The notes beneath the pieces were generated by a model. The model searched no databases and was not told where the DNA came from. It saw nothing but the letters and a program-made list of their open reading frames with translations. The translations under genes and the position numbers were made by a program. Below are positions 1 through 8,469 of a DNA stretch of 62,530 nt, in pieces (the first letter of the stretch is position 1; each line of letters begins with the position of its first letter). This stretch comes from an uncultured Alphaproteobacteria bacterium (GTDB lineage Bacteria; Pseudomonadota; Alphaproteobacteria; HIMB59; GCA-002718135), in contig CACMQS010000003.1 in NCBI GenBank assembly GCA_902615845.1, forward strand, positions 1-62,530, given 5' to 3'.

Positions 1-1
1 G

Positions 2-211
2 TTTAATTGTCTTGTCGGCATGTATCATGATGCCATACAATCAGGTCTTAAATCTTTTGGGTTTGAAAAAGGAGTTACTGTTCAAGGGGGTCTGCCAATA
101 CCCATTACCACTCCTGCTCATGGAACAGCATTTGATATTGTGGGTAAAAATAAAGCTAACGTAAGTCCAATGTTAGAATCTTTAAAATTATTAATTAAAC
201 TCTTATCCTAA
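2..211 (+). CDS. PdxA-family dehydrogenase, C-terminal fragment (5' end outside window)
   Basis: This is the last ~70 codons of a gene that enters from the left edge; the frame is open to base 2. The residues GMYHD, then a GLP-I-TTPAHGTAFDI-GK block, match the C-terminal metal- and phosphate-binding part of 4-hydroxythreonine-4-phosphate dehydrogenases (PdxA), where MYHDQ and SPDHGTAFDIAGK are typical. The usual Q after MYHD is A here. PdxA oxidises 4-hydroxythreonine phosphate for pyridoxal phosphate synthesis, but PdxA2 paralogues act in four-carbon sugar-acid catabolism. The neighbouring sugar-acid dehydratase makes a PdxA2-like catabolic role possible; this is inference from context. Family assignment is fairly sure, specific function is not. 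Confidence 0.75.
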   Translation, partial: FNCLVGMYHDAIQSGLKSFGFEKGVTVQGGLPIPITTPAHGTAFDIVGKNKANVSPMLESLKLLIKLLS

Positions 212-260
212 ATTTAAAAAAATTTCTTGAATTAAATTAAATTAATATAATAATAGTCTT

Positions 261-1445
261 GTGAGTAAAATTATAAGTGTAAAAGCTAAAGTCTATAAAT
301 GGACAGGGCCCATTCAAAAAATTCACGAAAATTTTTGCACAAATGCTGCAGATATTGTGAATCAAGAAAATATTTCAAATGATAGATGGACAACATATAA
401 ATTTCATAACTGGTTAGTTGTTGAGGTAGAAACAAGTGATGGTTTTATAGGTTTAGGTAATGCCGCATTATCACCAGAACCATGTAAATCAGTTGTAGAT
501 ACTTATTTAGCGTCAACCATTATTGGTGAAAGTATATGGGATTATGAGCATATATGGCAAAAGATGTATCGACAAACACTTGCTTGGGGAAGAAAAGGTG
601 TAGGTATGACAGCTATTAGTGCTGTTGATATTGCAATATGGGATGCACTTGGAAAATCTGCTAAACAACCTGTATTCAAATTATTAGGTGGAAAAACTAA
701 ATCAAAACTCCCCTGTTATGCAAGTAAGCTTTATAGTCAACCTCTTGATAGTCTTGCAAAAGAAGCTAAAGATTATATGGATCAAGGTTTTAAAGCAATG
801 AAATTAAGACTTGGTTGGGGTCCCACTGATGGTGCTGAAGGTATGCATAAAAATATTGAGTTAATCAAAACAGTGCGATCAGTTGTTGGTGATAATGTTG
901 ATCTTATGGCAGATGTATATATGGGATGGACATTTGAATATGCAAAAAGAATGATGCGATTAATTGATAATGAAAATCTTCGTTGGTTAGAAGAACCAGT
1001 TATTGCTGATGATATTGATGGTTATGCAGATCTAAAAGCCTCATGTAGAACTCCTATATCTGGCGGTGAACATGAATATACACTTTTTGGTTTTAGACAA
1101 TTACTAGAAAAAAAAGCAATTGATGTTGTGCAATTTGATACGAATAGAGTTGGTGGTATAACACAGGCGCATAAAATTTCTGCTTTAGCTGAAGCATTTC
1201 AAATACCAGTTATTCCTCACGCAGGACAAGTTCATAATTTTCATATTTCTATGAGTTCAGTAAACGCTCCAATAGTTGAGTATTTTCCTTTTTGGCCTGT
1301 GGAAATTGGCAATGAATTATTTTGGTATATTTTCGATGGCGAACCTCAAGCAAAAAATGGTTATATCGAATTAGATGAAAATAAACATGGATTAGGTATT
1401 AAGTTATCAAATAAATATTTAGATAAATTTGAAATTATTGAGTAG
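261..1445 (+). CDS. L-rhamnonate dehydratase-like enolase superfamily enzyme
   Basis: A 394-residue member of the mandelate racemase/muconate lactonizing group, closest in my recollection to L-rhamnonate dehydratase RhmD, which removes water from a sugar acid to give a 2-keto-3-deoxy acid. Visible active-site pieces are K181-x-R183 on the second strand, metal ligands D218 (ADVYMGW), E244 or E245 (WLEEP) and E270 (GGEHE), and the D293/H320 pair (FDTNRVGG; IPHAGQ). The long block from YMGW through IADD-GYA to NELFWYIF is strongly RhmD-like. It sits 49 bp after the PdxA-like fragment on the same strand and its last 11 bp overlap the convergent PLP gene. A cytosolic catabolic enzyme; L-rhamnonate, L-lyxonate or L-mannonate could be the substrate. 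Confidence 0.85.
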   Translation: MSKIISVKAKVYKWTGPIQKIHENFCTNAADIVNQENISNDRWTTYKFHNWLVVEVETSDGFIGLGNAALSPEPCKSVVDTYLASTIIGESIWDYEHIWQKMYRQTLAWGRKGVGMTAISAVDIAIWDALGKSAKQPVFKLLGGKTKSKLPCYASKLYSQPLDSLAKEAKDYMDQGFKAMKLRLGWGPTDGAEGMHKNIELIKTVRSVVGDNVDLMADVYMGWTFEYAKRMMRLIDNENLRWLEEPVIADDIDGYADLKASCRTPISGGEHEYTLFGFRQLLEKKAIDVVQFDTNRVGGITQAHKISALAEAFQIPVIPHAGQVHNFHISMSSVNAPIVEYFPFWPVEIGNELFWYIFDGEPQAKNGYIELDENKHGLGIKLSNKYLDKFEIIE

Positions 1446-2484
1446 AATTATTTGCAATTTCATCGTTATATGCAAAAACTGCAGGACTGCCACCAGTGAA
1501 CATAAAAATGACGTTTTCACCTTTCTTAATAATTCCTTTTTCAACATAATCAATTAAAGCTGCAAAACCTTTTGATGTATAAACTGGATCTAAAATAATT
1601 CCCTCTTTATTAGCTAAAAGCTTTGTTGCTTTTATTCCGTCTTCTGTAGTAGCACCATATTTTTCACCTACATAATTATTGTCATGATTAATCATTTTAT
1701 GTGAAAACTCTAAATTAATATCAAGCATCTTTGCTGCATCATTACATATTCTTGCTATATCTTTTTTAATATTCATTTCCCAATAAACAGGAGAAATACC
1801 TTGAATACGAGTTGGCCAATTTAATATCTTAGCTCCTAATTCACAACCAGCTTGTGTCATATTAGCAGCAGTAACAAATAGATGATCTGCCATAAAATTT
1901 TGCTCTTTCATTTGTAAATCAATTTCAGCCATAGCATTTGCATAACTTATACCAGCAAGAGTGGTATCCTCTTTTCCAAATCCTCCATAAATTAATAGAG
2001 GTTTTCGACCTTCTTTTATTAACTCATTATATTTTATATCTAAATGCTTTGGTATTTCTTCTAAATTCTCACCATCAATAACATCAACATTAGCTCCCAA
2101 AATATTATATAATAAAAAATTACCTTGCATTAAGTCACCTTTTATTCCGTGCATTAATACTAAATAACTATCTAAATTTAGTTTATTTGCAGCAGCTACA
2201 GCTTGGCGGCAAAAATTAGATTGAGATGCAGCCCCAGTTAAAATACAGTCATAATCTCCAGATAATGTTTTAGCCATTATAAACTCTAAATGTCTTGTTT
2301 TGTTGCCCCCAAAAGCTAATGCAGTGCAATCATCTCGTTTGATATAAAGATTTATACCCAACTCTTTAGAAATATTAGGTGCAAATTCAAGTACAGTAGG
2401 TAATTGAGCTAGATTAACTCTAGGAATTTTATTTATTCTTGAAGTTAATTCTTGAGCAGACAAAGGATTAAAATTGTTATTCAT
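1435..2484 (-). CDS. D-cysteine desulfhydrase / ACC deaminase family PLP enzyme
   Basis: A 349-residue fold-type II PLP protein of the 1-aminocyclopropane-1-carboxylate deaminase/D-cysteine desulfhydrase family, the normal length. The Schiff-base lysine is K62 in AFGGNKTRHLE; the substrate-carboxylate loop is GAASQSNFCRQ near residue 90, where a C replaces the H-V of typical DcyD; the C-terminal FTGGSPAVF binds the cofactor. These enzymes deaminate or desulfhydrate small D-amino acids. It is the last gene of the minus-strand catabolic run, 19 bp after the IlvD-type dehydratase, so it may act on an amino-containing intermediate (for example from an amino sugar or cyclitol). That role is inference; D-cysteine detoxification is the alternative. 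Confidence 0.75.
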   Translation of the reverse strand: MNNNFNPLSAQELTSRINKIPRVNLAQLPTVLEFAPNISKELGINLYIKRDDCTALAFGGNKTRHLEFIMAKTLSGDYDCILTGAASQSNFCRQAVAAANKLNLDSYLVLMHGIKGDLMQGNFLLYNILGANVDVIDGENLEEIPKHLDIKYNELIKEGRKPLLIYGGFGKEDTTLAGISYANAMAEIDLQMKEQNFMADHLFVTAANMTQAGCELGAKILNWPTRIQGISPVYWEMNIKKDIARICNDAAKMLDINLEFSHKMINHDNNYVGEKYGATTEDGIKATKLLANKEGIILDPVYTSKGFAALIDYVEKGIIKKGENVIFMFTGGSPAVFAYNDEIANNSTQ

Positions 2485-2503
2485 CTATTTTAATAATTTT
2501 TAA

Positions 2504-4237
2504 TTAATGACTATGTCTTTTGACTTCAGCCCCTCTTTTTCCAATTAGAAAATCTAGATCTGCTCCTTTGTCAGCTTGCATAACATGCTCTACATACATT
2601 TTTTGATAACCACCTGTGATTTCTGGAACAACAGGTGAATAATTTTCTAGACGATTTTTTATTGTTTCATCATTAACTTTTAAATTCATTATACCCTGAT
2701 CAACATCTACTTCTATTTCATCACCATTTTGAACTGCTGCTAAAGGACCTTTAACTGCAGATTCTGGAGAAGTATGAAGTATTACGGTACCGTATGCTGT
2801 TCCACTCATTCTAGCATCAGATATTCTAATCATATCTCTCACACCTTTTTTAAGAACTTTTTGTGGAAGACGCATATTTCCTACTTCAGCCATACCAGGA
2901 TAACCCTTTGGCCCACAATTTTTTAAAACTAATATTGAATTTTCATCAACGTCTAAATTGGGATCATCAATCTTTTCATGAAACTCTTCTACGCTTTCAA
3001 AAACTACTGCTTTTCCAGTATGTTTCATTAATTTTGGTGAAGCAGCTGATGGTTTAATAATTGCACCATTTGGAGCTATATTGCCTCTAAGAATTTTAAT
3101 TCCTCCATTTTTGGTTAATGGATTATCAAATTCTTTTATAACATCATTATTCCAACATTTAGCGTTTAAATTATTTTCAGCTATTGTTTTTCCATTAACA
3201 GTCATTGAATTTTCATCTAGTAATTTTTTTTCCATTAATCTTTTTATGACTACTGGAACACCACCTGCATAATAAAAATCTTCCATTAAGTATTTTCCTG
3301 AAGGCTGAAGATTTACTAATGTTGGAATGCCATCTCCACATTTATTCCAATCTTCTAGTTCTAAATCTATTTCCATTCGACCTGCAATTGCAGCCAAATG
3401 GATAACTGCATTTGTAGATCCTCCTATTGCTCCATTGACCTTGATTGCATTTTCAAATGATTTTTTTGTAACAATTTTTGACATAGTTATGTCTTCCTTA
3501 ACCATTTCAACAATTCTTTTCCCAGACATATGAGCTAAAGCATATCTTCTAGAATCCACTGCAGGTATCGCAGCATTTCCAGGGAGTGACATCCCTAATG
3601 CTTCCACCATTGATCCCATTGTTGATGCAGTACCCATAGTCATACAATTACCCTTTGATCTACTCATTGAAATTTCTGCATTAATAAAATCTTCTTCTGT
3701 AATTACACCAGCATTTAAATCTGCATCAAGTTTCCAAACACCAGTACCAGAACCTATTGTTTCACCTTGATGATGTCCGTTAAGCATTGGGCCACCTGAA
3801 ACACCGATTGTAGGAAGATCTACACTAGCAGCTCCCATCATTAATGAAGGTGTTGTTTTATCACACCCCATTAATAATACGACTCCGTCTATAGGATTAC
3901 CTCTTATTGCCTCTTCAACATCCATACTTGCTAAATTTCTAAACAACATAGCTGTAGGTCTTAAATTGGATTCACTTGCTGAAAAAACAGGGAATTCAAG
4001 AGGAAAACCACCAGCTTCATAAACACCTTTTTTAACAGACTCTGCTATCTCTCTGAAATGACCATTACAAGGAGTTAATTCTGACCAAGTGTTACAAATT
4101 CCAATTACAGGACGGCCATCAAACAAATGATTTGGATGACCTTGATTTCTCATCCAGCCTCGATGAATAAATGTATCTCTTCGATGTGATTTAGAATTAT
4201 ACCAATTAGAAGATCTAAATTTATTTTTTATATTCAT
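2504..4237 (-). CDS. Sugar-acid dehydratase, IlvD/Edd family (L-arabonate dehydratase-like)
   Basis: A 577-residue iron-sulfur dehydratase. The three cluster cysteines are C57 (ELTPCNGH), C125 (GCDKTTP) and C198 (GNCMTMG). Their spacing of 68 and 73 residues and the total length fit the pentonate dehydratase branch (L-arabonate/D-xylonate) rather than dihydroxyacid dehydratase for branched-chain amino acids. Such enzymes convert aldonic acids to 2-keto-3-deoxy acids using a [2Fe-2S] cluster and Mg. It lies directly after the SMP-30 lactonase gene (32 bp gap), the usual partner that supplies the aldonic acid. Role in a lactonase-dehydratase pathway is well supported; the precise sugar acid is not visible. 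Confidence 0.85.
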   Translation of the reverse strand: MNIKNKFRSSNWYNSKSHRRDTFIHRGWMRNQGHPNHLFDGRPVIGICNTWSELTPCNGHFREIAESVKKGVYEAGGFPLEFPVFSASESNLRPTAMLFRNLASMDVEEAIRGNPIDGVVLLMGCDKTTPSLMMGAASVDLPTIGVSGGPMLNGHHQGETIGSGTGVWKLDADLNAGVITEEDFINAEISMSRSKGNCMTMGTASTMGSMVEALGMSLPGNAAIPAVDSRRYALAHMSGKRIVEMVKEDITMSKIVTKKSFENAIKVNGAIGGSTNAVIHLAAIAGRMEIDLELEDWNKCGDGIPTLVNLQPSGKYLMEDFYYAGGVPVVIKRLMEKKLLDENSMTVNGKTIAENNLNAKCWNNDVIKEFDNPLTKNGGIKILRGNIAPNGAIIKPSAASPKLMKHTGKAVVFESVEEFHEKIDDPNLDVDENSILVLKNCGPKGYPGMAEVGNMRLPQKVLKKGVRDMIRISDARMSGTAYGTVILHTSPESAVKGPLAAVQNGDEIEVDVDQGIMNLKVNDETIKNRLENYSPVVPEITGGYQKMYVEHVMQADKGADLDFLIGKRGAEVKRHSH

Positions 4238-4269
4238 GTGTGAAAGTTTTATCTAATTAAAGTAAAAAA

Positions 4270-5145
4270 TCAAATTTTAAATTTATTATCTTCAAGGCCA
4301 GGTACATTAACATTTAATGCAAATAAGCTACCGTCATGTTGATTTTTACCTAAATTTGTAGCGCTTGTAATAAATAAAGTTTTAAGATCACTTCCTCCAA
4401 ATACACAATTTGTTACATTTTCAACAGGTAGCTCATAAATTTTATCTATTCTTCCTTTAGGGTCAATTCTCACTACACATGATCCACCCCAACGACAATT
4501 CCAAATAAAACCATCACTATCAATAGTTGATCCATCTGGAGCGCCTCTATCAAAATCGAAGAAGTTTTTTTTATCTGATAAACTACCTGCATCTAGGTTA
4601 AAATTGTATTCTAGTAATGATCCCTTAGTTGTATCGGCAAAATAAAATTTTGAGTTATCTGGACTCCAAACAAATGTATTAGGTATGCCAAGGTTTGTCT
4701 CAACAATATTTAACTGATTATCTGATAGACAATATAAACTTCCAGATTTAATATATAAAGATTTTGCGCTTCCATCTTGATCAAAATTATTTTGCATAGT
4801 CCCAAACCAAAGCCTGCCTTTAGCATCTGATGCACCATCATTAGATCTATTTGTTGATATATTTTCTTCAACATTAATTATTCTTTCATATTTTTTAGAT
4901 TGAAAGTTAAATTTATTTACTCCATTATTTGATACTAAAGCAATTTCATTCTTTGAGATTATTGACGTCGCAGTTACAAACTCTGGTAAATCAAAAGTTT
5001 CTATTTTCTCGTTATCTAAATTAATTCTGAATAAAACTGATTTTGGTTTAATATCTACCCAAAGTAAACATTGATCAATTGAAGACCACGTAATACCTTC
5101 TCCCAAACTATTTTTTACATCTTTATATAATTCGACCTTACTCAT
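4270..5145 (-). CDS. SMP-30/gluconolactonase family sugar lactonase
   Basis: A 291-residue six-bladed propeller protein of the SMP-30/gluconolaconase/LRE family. Expected metal-binding pieces are E16 in SLGEGITW, the SNDGASDAKGRLWFG block near residue 103-117, VWSPDNSKFYFADT and APDGSTIDSDGFIWNC. These enzymes open sugar 1,4- or 1,5-lactones to aldonic acids in the cytoplasm. There is no signal peptide. The gene sits between the membrane hydroxylase and the pentonate-type dehydratase in one strand-run, which fits a dehydrogenase-lactonase-dehydratase route; the SDR at 13651-14388 or another dehydrogenase could make the lactone. Confidence 0.85.
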   Translation of the reverse strand: MSKVELYKDVKNSLGEGITWSSIDQCLLWVDIKPKSVLFRINLDNEKIETFDLPEFVTATSIISKNEIALVSNNGVNKFNFQSKKYERIINVEENISTNRSNDGASDAKGRLWFGTMQNNFDQDGSAKSLYIKSGSLYCLSDNQLNIVETNLGIPNTFVWSPDNSKFYFADTTKGSLLEYNFNLDAGSLSDKKNFFDFDRGAPDGSTIDSDGFIWNCRWGGSCVVRIDPKGRIDKIYELPVENVTNCVFGGSDLKTLFITSATNLGKNQHDGSLFALNVNVPGLEDNKFKI

Positions 5146-5189
5146 ATTTTAGATCAATATAATAAAATTTAAAATTTATGAAGATAAGT

Positions 5190-6194
5190 TTAGAGGTAAT
5201 GGGCTTTATCTTTAATGCGAGCCATTACTTCTTTGGTTGCTTCTTCAGAACCGTCATGGAATGTACCCATTAGTTTATCTAAGAAACTAGTATTTCCACC
5301 TGAATAATTGCATTCAAAATATTTATGATGAATGTAATGCATATAATCACCTGTTGGAATTGATACACCATTTTTGAAAGTCATTTTCTCATATCCTGTA
5401 TGTCCAGGTGTAGGTGCTAAACCGGCATGAAATACATGATACATCGCAACAAGAGGATGAGAAGGTATAATCCAATGAACTAAGATTCCTGAAAAATAGA
5501 GTATATGTTCTATTGGATGCATAGACATACCTGACCAAGCACCTGTATTCGTATTACGGTGGTGAACTTTATGAGCAATTTTATAAAGTGGTGCCCAGTG
5601 TAATAGTCTATGAGTTAAATAAAAATGTGCGTCTCTTATAAACGGAACAAGAAAGAACATAAAACAACAATATATTGGATAAGCCTCCCAACTTACATAT
5701 GGGATTATTTGATTTGCAAATGCCCAAAATGTAATTACTTCGTAAGCTGTCCACAATGGAATAGCGCTACAAAAAGTATAGAATAGATTATCTTTAGTCT
5801 GATCATTAAATAAAAAAGTTGAGTTATTTTTTTCCAAAGGTCGTGGGTTATATTTAAATGAAGTTCCTTGTGTCTTTAGTCTTAAGTGAAAGAAGCCTGT
5901 CCAAAGCAAAATAATAACCGCGTTTCTGAAAAATATATAGGATATCCATCCTATTTCAAAAGTCCTCATTGTCTCTAAAGAAGGAGTCAAAAAGAGATAT
6001 GTAGCAACTGTTATTGCTGCAAAGACAAATGTCCATGGGAAAAAAATTCCTGGGAATTTAAAAAAATATTTAAAAAATTTTATTGGGTTAAAAAATATAT
6101 CTTTAGGTGGATTAATACTTATTGTACCAAAAGGCTTCCAATGACCTCTTTTATCTCTGGTTCCGAAATCATTGTCATTAAGTTGACTACCCAT
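5190..6194 (-). CDS. Fatty acid hydroxylase superfamily (sterol desaturase-like) membrane diiron protein
   Basis: A 334-residue protein with several hydrophobic helices and the histidine clusters of the fatty-acid hydroxylase/sterol desaturase superfamily: RDAHFYLTHRLLHW, then HKVHHRN, then HYIHHKYFECNYSGG. These ligands build a membrane diiron centre that hydroxylates or desaturates a hydrophobic or membrane-proximal substrate with O2. The family includes C-5 sterol desaturase, carotenoid hydroxylases and alkylglycerol monooxygenase. It lies 38 bp downstream of a desaturase-family gene and 44 bp upstream of the lactonase gene. Substrate unknown; the operon suggests it is part of the same oxidative pathway, but a lipid-modifying role cannot be excluded. 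Confidence 0.8.
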   Translation of the reverse strand: MGSQLNDNDFGTRDKRGHWKPFGTISINPPKDIFFNPIKFFKYFFKFPGIFFPWTFVFAAITVATYLFLTPSLETMRTFEIGWISYIFFRNAVIILLWTGFFHLRLKTQGTSFKYNPRPLEKNNSTFLFNDQTKDNLFYTFCSAIPLWTAYEVITFWAFANQIIPYVSWEAYPIYCCFMFFLVPFIRDAHFYLTHRLLHWAPLYKIAHKVHHRNTNTGAWSGMSMHPIEHILYFSGILVHWIIPSHPLVAMYHVFHAGLAPTPGHTGYEKMTFKNGVSIPTGDYMHYIHHKYFECNYSGGNTSFLDKLMGTFHDGSEEATKEVMARIKDKAHYL

Positions 6195-6232
6195 AGTGCA
6201 TTTATAGTATATTTTGGTTAAAAAAAAAGAGA

Positions 6233-7249
6233 CTAAATTGTCGTATCTGGAACTTTCACATCAATAAAATAGTTTTTATCTTTAGATTGCTTAAATATTG
6301 CTGGAATTATTGATCTATAAGCAGAAATTATTCCGTAATGAGGTTCTGGCATTTGATTTTTAACTATTTTGTGAAATTTTTTTAAATTATGACATGGGAT
6401 TTTTGGGAAAATGTGGTGCTCAATATGATACTCCATATTTGAATACAAAAAACTAAAAAAGGGATTCATAATAACGGTTCTTGTACTTTTTCTATGATCT
6501 GTAATATTATCAGCTAGTCCAGCATGTTGAGTCATGGCACAAATCATCAATATAGTGTTGCCATAAAATGGAGGAAAAATTATCATAATAATTGGCAACC
6601 ATGATTGCAGCAAAACTGAGAATAAAATTACAAGTAACCAAAAACTTAAATATAATCTTGAACTAATAATAATTTTTTTTATCTCCTTTTCAGGTACTGT
6701 AACTTTTACAACAGGAGTAATTATCCCAAATGAATGTTTAATAATTTCAAAATGCGTAAAATGTCTTATTTTTTGAATATTAATTATTGGACCAAGGGGT
6801 AAAAAATTTAAAAGAAATCTGACAGGTTCTGTTGGTTTCGGACTATTATTTTCGTAATCATACACCTCCTCATGTGTAAATATGGTGTAAGTATGGTGAT
6901 GAAAATGACTCCACTTCCATCTAACTGCCTCAAAACCACCAAGTAAAGAAGTTATATGATAAAAAAATTTATTTAATGCTCTTGTTTTAAAATATGTTTC
7001 ATGATTTGTTTCATGTTGAATGCTTATGATTTTACAATAGAAAATATTTCCATAAAGTAAAAGAGCAGGTATTGACCATAAAGTACCCCAACTTAGAATA
7101 CATAGATATCCACTTAATATTAGAGCAACAATAAATACTGATATATCTAATAAACCTTTTATATCGTATCTCTTAGAAAGTTCCTTTAAAGTTTTCTTAT
7201 CTATTTTTGGTTTAAACCAAGTTTTTAAATCAACTTCGCCTGCAAACAT
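6233..7249 (-). CDS. Membrane fatty acid desaturase/hydroxylase family protein (MocD-like), copy 2
   Basis: A 338-residue integral membrane diiron protein with the three histidine boxes of the fatty-acid desaturase family: HETNH at 79-83, HFHHH at 115-119 and HIEHH at 275-279, plus QHAG near 241-244. Hydrophobic segments occur near 35-70 and 198-245. The spacing, and the Rieske ferredoxin and reductase encoded in the same run, recall the oxygenase MocD of rhizopine catabolism as well as alkane/xylene monooxygenases. It is clearly paralogous to the protein at 9705-10691. It starts 3 bp after the PanB-like gene, so the two are probably translated together. O2-dependent oxidation is a family property; the substrate is inferred only from context. 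Confidence 0.8.
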   Translation of the reverse strand: MFAGEVDLKTWFKPKIDKKTLKELSKRYDIKGLLDISVFIVALILSGYLCILSWGTLWSIPALLLYGNIFYCKIISIQHETNHETYFKTRALNKFFYHITSLLGGFEAVRWKWSHFHHHTYTIFTHEEVYDYENNSPKPTEPVRFLLNFLPLGPIINIQKIRHFTHFEIIKHSFGIITPVVKVTVPEKEIKKIIISSRLYLSFWLLVILFSVLLQSWLPIIMIIFPPFYGNTILMICAMTQHAGLADNITDHRKSTRTVIMNPFFSFLYSNMEYHIEHHIFPKIPCHNLKKFHKIVKNQMPEPHYGIISAYRSIIPAIFKQSKDKNYFIDVKVPDTTI

Positions 7250-7252
7250 TAA

Positions 7253-8080
7253 TCAAAATTTTTCTGAAAGCTTTAAAAATTTTTCAAATTCACCTTCCTC
7301 GATGTTAACTGTGATTTTAGGATCATCAAATTTTTTGTTTACCGTATCATCGTGAAACTCTTTGAATGCACTTACTCTTTCAGCTTGTAATTTTGAAAAT
7401 TCTTTTTTAAAATCTCTATATATTCTCGCATGTCTGGGAATTTTTCCTTGGGTATATCCGAGTACATCGTTAGCAAATAAATATTGCCCATCACATCCAG
7501 AACCACTTCCCATTGAGAGAGTCATGATATCAACTTTTTTTGTAATAACTTCTGCAACTTTTGGTGGAACTACTTCGAGTTCAACTCCGATTGCACCCGC
7601 TTCTTGTAACTCAAGAGTGTGCTCTAAAATTCTGATGGCTTTATCTGCTGTTTTACCTTGTGCAACAAAGCCTCCAATCCAAGTAGCATTTCCTGGAACT
7701 AATCCAACATGACTGTTAATTGGAACATACTCATCTCTTAATGCTCTAATCCATTTATAACTCCAATTACCGCCATAGATAACATCTGCGCCAATGTCTA
7801 AATACTTGTGTGATAGTTTCATTGCTTCATACTCAGAAGCTACTCTTACTGCACCTCCGGATTGCATAAAGCAAGTTGGTGCAGCCTCGCGAATTCTCTT
7901 AAGTTCATCAAAAGAATTGTAAATACCAAATTGTGGAGCATCATGAGAAGTACAAATCATGTCAATGCCTGCCTCTTCAGCTGCTGCAGCTTCGTCAGCA
8001 TTATGTACAAACATAACACTTAGTTGTCTATTACCTTTGCATTGCAAATAATCGTAAACTGTAAGTTTTTTTCTGCTCAT
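7253..8080 (-). CDS. PanB-like (ketopantoate hydroxymethyltransferase family) protein with altered metal site
   Basis: A 275-residue TIM-barrel protein related to 3-methyl-2-oxobutanoate hydroxymethyltransferase. The C-terminal half is recognisable: HVGLVPGNATWIGGFVAQGK, VELEVVP (E169 aligns with the catalytic Glu of E. coli PanB), then GSGSGCDGQYLFANDVLG. The three positions that bind Mg in E. coli PanB do not align as acids: the first region reads CTSHDAP, the second FMQSGGA, the third VIYGGNW. It is therefore unlikely to be a normal pantothenate enzyme. It is embedded between the Rieske ferredoxin and a desaturase gene. Possible roles, both inference: aldol or retro-aldol reaction on a 2-keto acid, or capture of a one-carbon unit released by demethylation. 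Confidence 0.75.
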   Translation of the reverse strand: MSRKKLTVYDYLQCKGNRQLSVMFVHNADEAAAAEEAGIDMICTSHDAPQFGIYNSFDELKRIREAAPTCFMQSGGAVRVASEYEAMKLSHKYLDIGADVIYGGNWSYKWIRALRDEYVPINSHVGLVPGNATWIGGFVAQGKTADKAIRILEHTLELQEAGAIGVELEVVPPKVAEVITKKVDIMTLSMGSGSGCDGQYLFANDVLGYTQGKIPRHARIYRDFKKEFSKLQAERVSAFKEFHDDTVNKKFDDPKITVNIEEGEFEKFLKLSEKF

Positions 8081-8099
8081 AAAATCTCCAAAAAAATAT

Positions 8100-8417
8100 T
8101 TAATCTATCTTAATGAAAATTTTGTCATTATCAACTTTAACTGGGTATGTTTTTAAATCCTCACACGCTGGGGGGCTTAAAGCTTCTCCAGATTTAATAT
8201 TAAAAATTCCTTGGTGCATCGGACATTCAATTTCATCATCCATAACCAAACCATCTTCAAGATGTACCGCCTCGTGTGTACAAATTCCATCAGTAGCATA
8301 AAAACCATCTGTTAGCTTATACACACAAAAAGTTTTATCTTGATGATCAAATCTGATGAGATCCTCTTCTTCAATACTATCTGTAGACCCTACTTCAATC
8401 CAATTTTCTTCAGACAT
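8100..8417 (-). CDS. Rieske [2Fe-2S] ferredoxin (MocE-like)
   Basis: A 105-residue soluble Rieske protein. The cluster ligands are C46-x-H48 (ICTHEA) and C65-x-x-H68 (ECPMHQG), followed by the SGEALSPPACEDL loop typical of Rieske ferredoxins that feed oxygenases. It would carry electrons from the ferredoxin reductase encoded just upstream (8470-9699) to the membrane oxygenases encoded on both sides. It is too short to be an oxygenase alpha subunit or a nitrite reductase NirD with certainty, though NirD-like proteins are similar in size. Gaps are 52 bp upstream and 19 bp downstream, consistent with the same transcript. Confidence 0.85.
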   Translation of the reverse strand: MSEENWIEVGSTDSIEEEDLIRFDHQDKTFCVYKLTDGFYATDGICTHEAVHLEDGLVMDDEIECPMHQGIFNIKSGEALSPPACEDLKTYPVKVDNDKIFIKID

Positions 8418-8469
8418 AAATTGTATATAATAGCTATTTTATGAAAATAAATACAAAATAATTAAATTG

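Noticed and set aside
261..1445. Calling the enolase-superfamily gene mandelate racemase or galactarate dehydratase
   Set aside because: The YMGW, WLEEPVIADD-GYA and NELFWYIF blocks fit the L-rhamnonate dehydratase group better than those subgroups.
7362..7712. 116-codon plus-strand frame opposite the PanB-like gene
   Set aside because: Antisense shadow with unlikely composition; the minus-strand frame has clear PanB-family motifs.
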